Shown: positions 59,881-64,000 of the stretch, one piece after another
Numbering within the stretch: the first letter of the stretch is position 1
How the letters are laid out: every line of letters starts with the position of its first letter
Assembly (NCBI GenBank): GCA_027943335.1
Contig: BSBK01006343.1
Coordinates: 1-64,000, forward strand
Direction of reading: 5' to 3'
From: Chamaecyparis obtusa
Taxonomy: Eukaryota; Streptophyta; Pinopsida; Cupressales; Cupressaceae
DNA: 64,000 nt
Program-made: the position numbers and the translations under genes
Notes under the pieces: generated by a model
The model's input: only the letters and a program-made list of their open reading frames with translations
What the model was told of the DNA's origin: nothing
The model's database searches: none

Positions 59881-61212
59881 TTGTCCTCATCCTGTGGCTA
59901 TCACTGAATCACCAAGACTTATTCTTAACTCACCTTTGGTCAAGCGATTTAGTGAACAAAGAGGAAACCTAACATGCCTTTAAGTGTGGTCAAACTTGGA
60001 GACTATGCGATAGAGCATTCTCACATTCGCTAGATAATTACTTGACCTCAAGTTATATCACAAGAACATGTGAAAGCCTTAGTTGCCAGATTGTTGAATA
60101 AAATCCTTGACCATCGGAAATAAACCCATGACTTAACCCAAGACCATATCAAGATTATGCAAACAAAGGCCTTCACTGAATCTCATAATCCTTCTTTAAA
60201 CTAGGATTAAGTCTTGAGAATATGCGACTGAGGAAATATCCAAGTTGCTGAAACTTTTCTTTACCCTAGGTCACATCTCGAGAATCAATGCTAGCCACCG
60301 ATCTTGATCTACATCGATGACTCATATTTAATCTCTAAAGCTTCATGCCTTGACCATATATCTAGACATTGTGTGACTAAAGGAAGACATAATCACCCGC
60401 CAGGTCGCTAAATGTTAAGAACTTAATTGCCAAGATTAGGAGAAAATGTAAACTCTGCATTCGATGTATTGCTAGATGAAATGACTAACCACCTAGGAAC
60501 TTAGAGAACTAGAAAACACCTTAGTTGCATAATCTCTAAATAGAAACATAATAGCCTAGGCAAGGAAATAAGACATGTGCACAAAGGGGACTGAAGTGGC
60601 CTAAAAAAGTAATGAGGAAATAGATTTAGGGTAGGTTTTCTTGGACTTAGGCAAATTCTCAAAACCCTTTGCATGGATAAAACTCTATTTCTTAGACCTT
60701 AGAACTGTCATATCTCACAGGTTTTTGCACATTAGGCCATGTGATCTTAAAATGGGCTTACATGGACCTTGAACTATCCTAGGCTAAGGGTGCAAGCCAT
60801 GAAACCTAATACATTTTCTTTGCTGGTTAGAACAAGTTTGTAGCTAGGGTAAGATAGTTTCCTTAGATTTTTGTAGGATTAGACCATTTCCATTGGATTT
60901 TGGCTATGACAAGAAAATGTCCTAACAATAGCTTTGTCTAGAGATGCATGCCTCTTACAGGCATGAAAAGGATTCATAAAATTAGGAGTAAGTAGACCAC
61001 CAATTGGAAAAAAATTGATAGGGAACCTTCACAAAAACTAGCAAATGAACAAGGAAAATAGGAACAGAAACACAACACAGAAAGGAAAATATGTTCAAAA
61101 TTTACAAGATTAAAAACTTTACTTAGTGGCCCCAGGTCGCCAAAGGAAAATCAAAACCCTCCTAAATCAAAGGTATGATTTTCATCCACATATGTGACCA
61201 ACCACTTGAAAA

Positions 61213-61991
61213 TGTCATGACCATTCTACTACCAACATATGTGAATACTCATGGGCTAAAAAATAAAAACTGTAATTATCAGTACCCATGCCCTTCCAGT
61301 CACAACCATTTTCATGTTCATACTCTAAGAAATATGGCACATCACCCATATCTTGTTGTGGACTATAAATATAACATTCATCTAGTAATGCATAAAAATA
61401 TAAAACATAGTGATCATTATGCATTACTAGAAAAATGCATAGCTGAGAAGGACTTGGATTCTTAGATTCACCTTCATGCATTGCTTCAACCACTGAGAAA
61501 CTTGGTTCCTCCCTAATGTCTTCACTGGAATCTTTATGAGAGGAAAAAACACTATCATGGCCTTCAACCTCTTCTTTTGTAGATTTACTACATTAGGAGA
61601 ACTCTGGTAAACATGGATCATCCTTATCACTTTGAACATCCACCTCATTATTAGTGTCAAGGGATATGTCAAAGGGGAGCTGCAAATCAAAGTCCATATC
61701 AGGTGCATACCTTTGAAATTCATCAACCAAGAGTGCTAAGATCCTTTCACTAGTCAATGGAATTTGGACTCTACTTTCTTCTTCATTGGCCACATCCCTA
61801 ATACTACAAACATCTTCCCTATCTGAAACCAAGACCGACATCTCTAGCCTCAAATCATCTCGTGTAAAGAAAACACTATAGGAATCATCATCTACATCAT
61901 ATTCAATTTCTTTCCCTTCACATAAAACATCCTCCAACCGAGACAAGAAGACTTCCTTCTCATGCTAATAAAAAGAAAAATCTGTAGACAT
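61213..61991 (-). pseudogene. Acidic ORF of the duplicated unit, copy 1, unknown function
   Basis: Likely start ATG 61991 (MSTDFSFY, stop, HEKEVFLSRLEDV). One frame runs to about 61213 with a second stop near 61592 (TAA where copy 2 has Ser-Ser-Tyr). The middle is rich in Asp/Glu/Ser (YDVDDDSYSVFF, NNEVDVQSDKDDPCLPEFS). The C-terminal part has VPYFLEYEHENGCDWKGMG and a final HEYSHM. Compared with copy 2 it lacks 64 codons in frame. No family recognised; its acidic character and repeat context suggest a retroelement-associated protein of the kind seen in element B. Confidence 0.55.
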
Positions 61992-63275
61992 ATTGGAAAT
62001 ATTATCTTGTCCTCATCCTATGGCTATCATTGAATTGCCAAGACTTATTCTTAACTCACATTTGATCAAGTGGTTCAGTGAACAAGGAGGAAACCTAACA
62101 TGCCTTTAAGTGTGGTCAAACTTATAGACTATGCAACAGAGCATTCTTGTATTCACTAGATAATTGCTTGACCTCGGGTTATATCATGAGAACATGCGAA
62201 AGCCTCAGTCACCAGATCATTGAATAAAATCCTTGACCATCAAAAATAAATCCATGACTTAACCCAAGCCCATCTCAACATTACATGAACAAAGGACTTC
62301 ACTGAATCTCATAATCATTCTTTAAACTAGGGTTAAGTCCTGAGAACACATGACTAAGGAAATATCCAAGTCTTTGAAACTTTTCTTTACCCTAGGTCAC
62401 ATCTAGAGTATCAATGCTAGCCACCGATCTTGATCTGCATCAATGGCTCATATTTAATCTCTAAAGCTTCATGCCTTGATTGGATATCTAGAGATTGTGT
62501 GACTGAAGGAAGACATAACTACCTGCCAGGTCCCTAAATGTTAAGAACTTAACCACCAAGATTAGGAGAAAATGCAAACACTACATTTGATGTTTCACTA
62601 GATGAAATGACTAACCACCTAGGAACTTAGAGAACAAGTGAACACCTTAGTCGTGTAATCTCTAAATAGAAACATAATAGCCCAAGAAAGGAAATAAGAC
62701 ATGTGCACAAAGGGAACTGAAGTGGCCTGAAAAAGTAATGAGGAAATAGATTTAGGGTAGGGTTTCTTGGACTTATGCAAATTTTTAAAACCCTTTGCAT
62801 GTTTAAAACCCTATTTCTTAGACCTTAGAACTGCCATATCTCACAATTTTTTGCACATTAGGCCATGCAATCTTAAAAGGGGCTTACATGGACCTCGAAC
62901 TATCCTAGGCTAAGGGTGCAAGCCATGAAACCTAATACATTTTCTTTGTTGGTCAGAACATGTTTGTAGCCAAGGTAAGATAGTTTCCTTAGATTTTTGT
63001 AGGATTAGACCATTTTCATTGGATTTTGGCTATGACAAGAAAATTCCCTTATAGTAGCTTTGTATTTGGATGCAAGCCTCTTATAGACATGAAAATGATT
63101 CATAAATTCTAGAGGAAGCAGACCACCAACTAGACAAAAACTAATAGGGAACCTTCACAAAAACTGGCAAACAAGCAAGGGAAATAGGAAGGGAAACACA
63201 CAACAAAAAGGAAAATATGTTCAAAATTTATAAGATTAAAAACTTTATTTGGTGGCCCCTGGCCACCAAAGGAAA

Positions 63276-63960
63276 TCAAAACCCTCCTGAATCAAATGTA
63301 TGATTATCATCCACATATGTGACCAACCACCTAAAAATTTCATGACCATTTTGATGCCAACATATGTGAATACTCATGGGCTGAAAAATAAAAATTGCAA
63401 TTATCACTACCCATGCCCTTCCAGTCACAACCATTTTCATGTTCATACTCCAAGAAATATGGGACATCACCCATCTCTTGTTGTGGATTGGAAATATAAC
63501 ATTCATCTAGTAATGCATCAAAATATAAAACAAAGTGATCATTAGGCATTACTAGAAAAATACCTGGCTAAGAAGGACTTGGATTCTCATATTCACCTTC
63601 ATTCATTTCTTCAACCACTGAGCAACTTGGTTCCTCCCTGATGTCTTCACTGACTGGATCATGAACCAAGTGAGGGTCTCCTTCACAATTTTTTTGATAG
63701 TGGGACAACTGATCTGCATCATCACTTCTATCAAAAGAACTACTATCCCAATCATTGGAGACAAAGTCCTCAATACTGTCACATTCACTATCATATTTGG
63801 AAAAAGAAGGAAAAGGATATGAACAAGAAACTTGCTCATCACTGGAATCTTTATGAGAGGAAAACACACTATCATGGCCTTCAACCTCTTCTTTTGTAGA
63901 TTTACTATATGAGGAGAACTCTGGTAAACATGGATCATCCTTATCACTTTGAACATCCAC
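63276..63960 (-). pseudogene. Acidic ORF of the duplicated unit, copy 2, unknown function
   Basis: Open from the window edge region (63960) to a TAG at 63568, then further in the same frame to about 63340; a shifted frame continues to 63276 (FRWLVTYVDDNHTFDSGGF). It contains the 64-codon Ser/Asp-rich stretch missing in copy 1 (FSKYDSECDSIEDFVSNDWD, DRSDDADQLSHYQKN). The N-terminal part lies beyond 64000. Function unknown. Confidence 0.55.
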
Positions 63961-64000
63961 CTCATTATCACTGTCAAGGGATATGTCAAAGGGCAGCTGC

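Larger units (their letters stand above)
59881..64000. repeat. Tandem duplication, 2126-bp unit (second copy cut by window end)
   Basis: 59881-62006 and 62007-64000 align along their whole length with an offset of about 2126 (TTGTCCTCAT at 59881 and 62007; CCTTAGATTTTTGTAGGATT near 60861 and 62987). Copies differ by scattered transitions and one 192-base gap. Each unit contains about 1.3 kb of non-coding DNA followed by an acidic ORF on the minus strand. Confidence 0.93.

Overview
The window is plant nuclear DNA made almost entirely of nested, decayed LTR retrotransposons. I find no convincing host gene, tRNA, rRNA or CRISPR array. Chromodomain Ty3/gypsy elements, a Tat-type Ty3/gypsy element with a second RNase H domain, Ty1/copia remnants, iMet-type primer sites and 5-bp target duplications all indicate a land plant. 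A large, slowly purged, repeat-rich genome such as a conifer is my inference; the species cannot be read from the sequence.

Layout. 1-290 is an AT-rich microsatellite. 291-3243 is unassigned and ends sharply against a Ty1/copia remnant (G), which appears in three pieces: 3244-3842, 47975-48443 and 49306-49972. Into G went element A (3843-47969, chromovirus, exact 5-bp target duplication). Into the A protease went element B (6333-40236, exact target duplication), a pol-less LTR element with a repeat-bearing ORF. Into the B 5' LTR went C (6444-33515), which looks like one long solo LTR. Into C went D (8385-31712, minus strand, exact target duplication), a Tat-type Ty3/gypsy element. Into the D 3' region went I (10063-17274, minus strand), a pol-less element with a zinc-knuckle Gag and a long second ORF I cannot identify. 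The chain G > A > B > C > D > I is six levels deep, and almost every junction can be read to the base. A also carries E (42468-46423, minus), a gag-protease derivative. G also carries a solo LTR K (48444-49300, minus) and an LTR-like insert H (49973-51560).

Right flank. 51561-52293 is unassigned and is the target of F (52294-58610), a near-complete chromovirus of the same family as A and K. 58616-64000 is unassigned apart from a tandem duplication with a 2126-bp period, each copy carrying an acidic minus-strand ORF.

Function. Nearly every reading frame is broken by stop codons, so nothing autonomous is likely to be active. The main surprise is chronological. I lies inside D, yet its LTRs differ at about 5% of positions and those of D at about 2.5% (by-eye counts). 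The simplest reading is that I was already inside D when D last moved, so D+I would be a composite retrotransposon.
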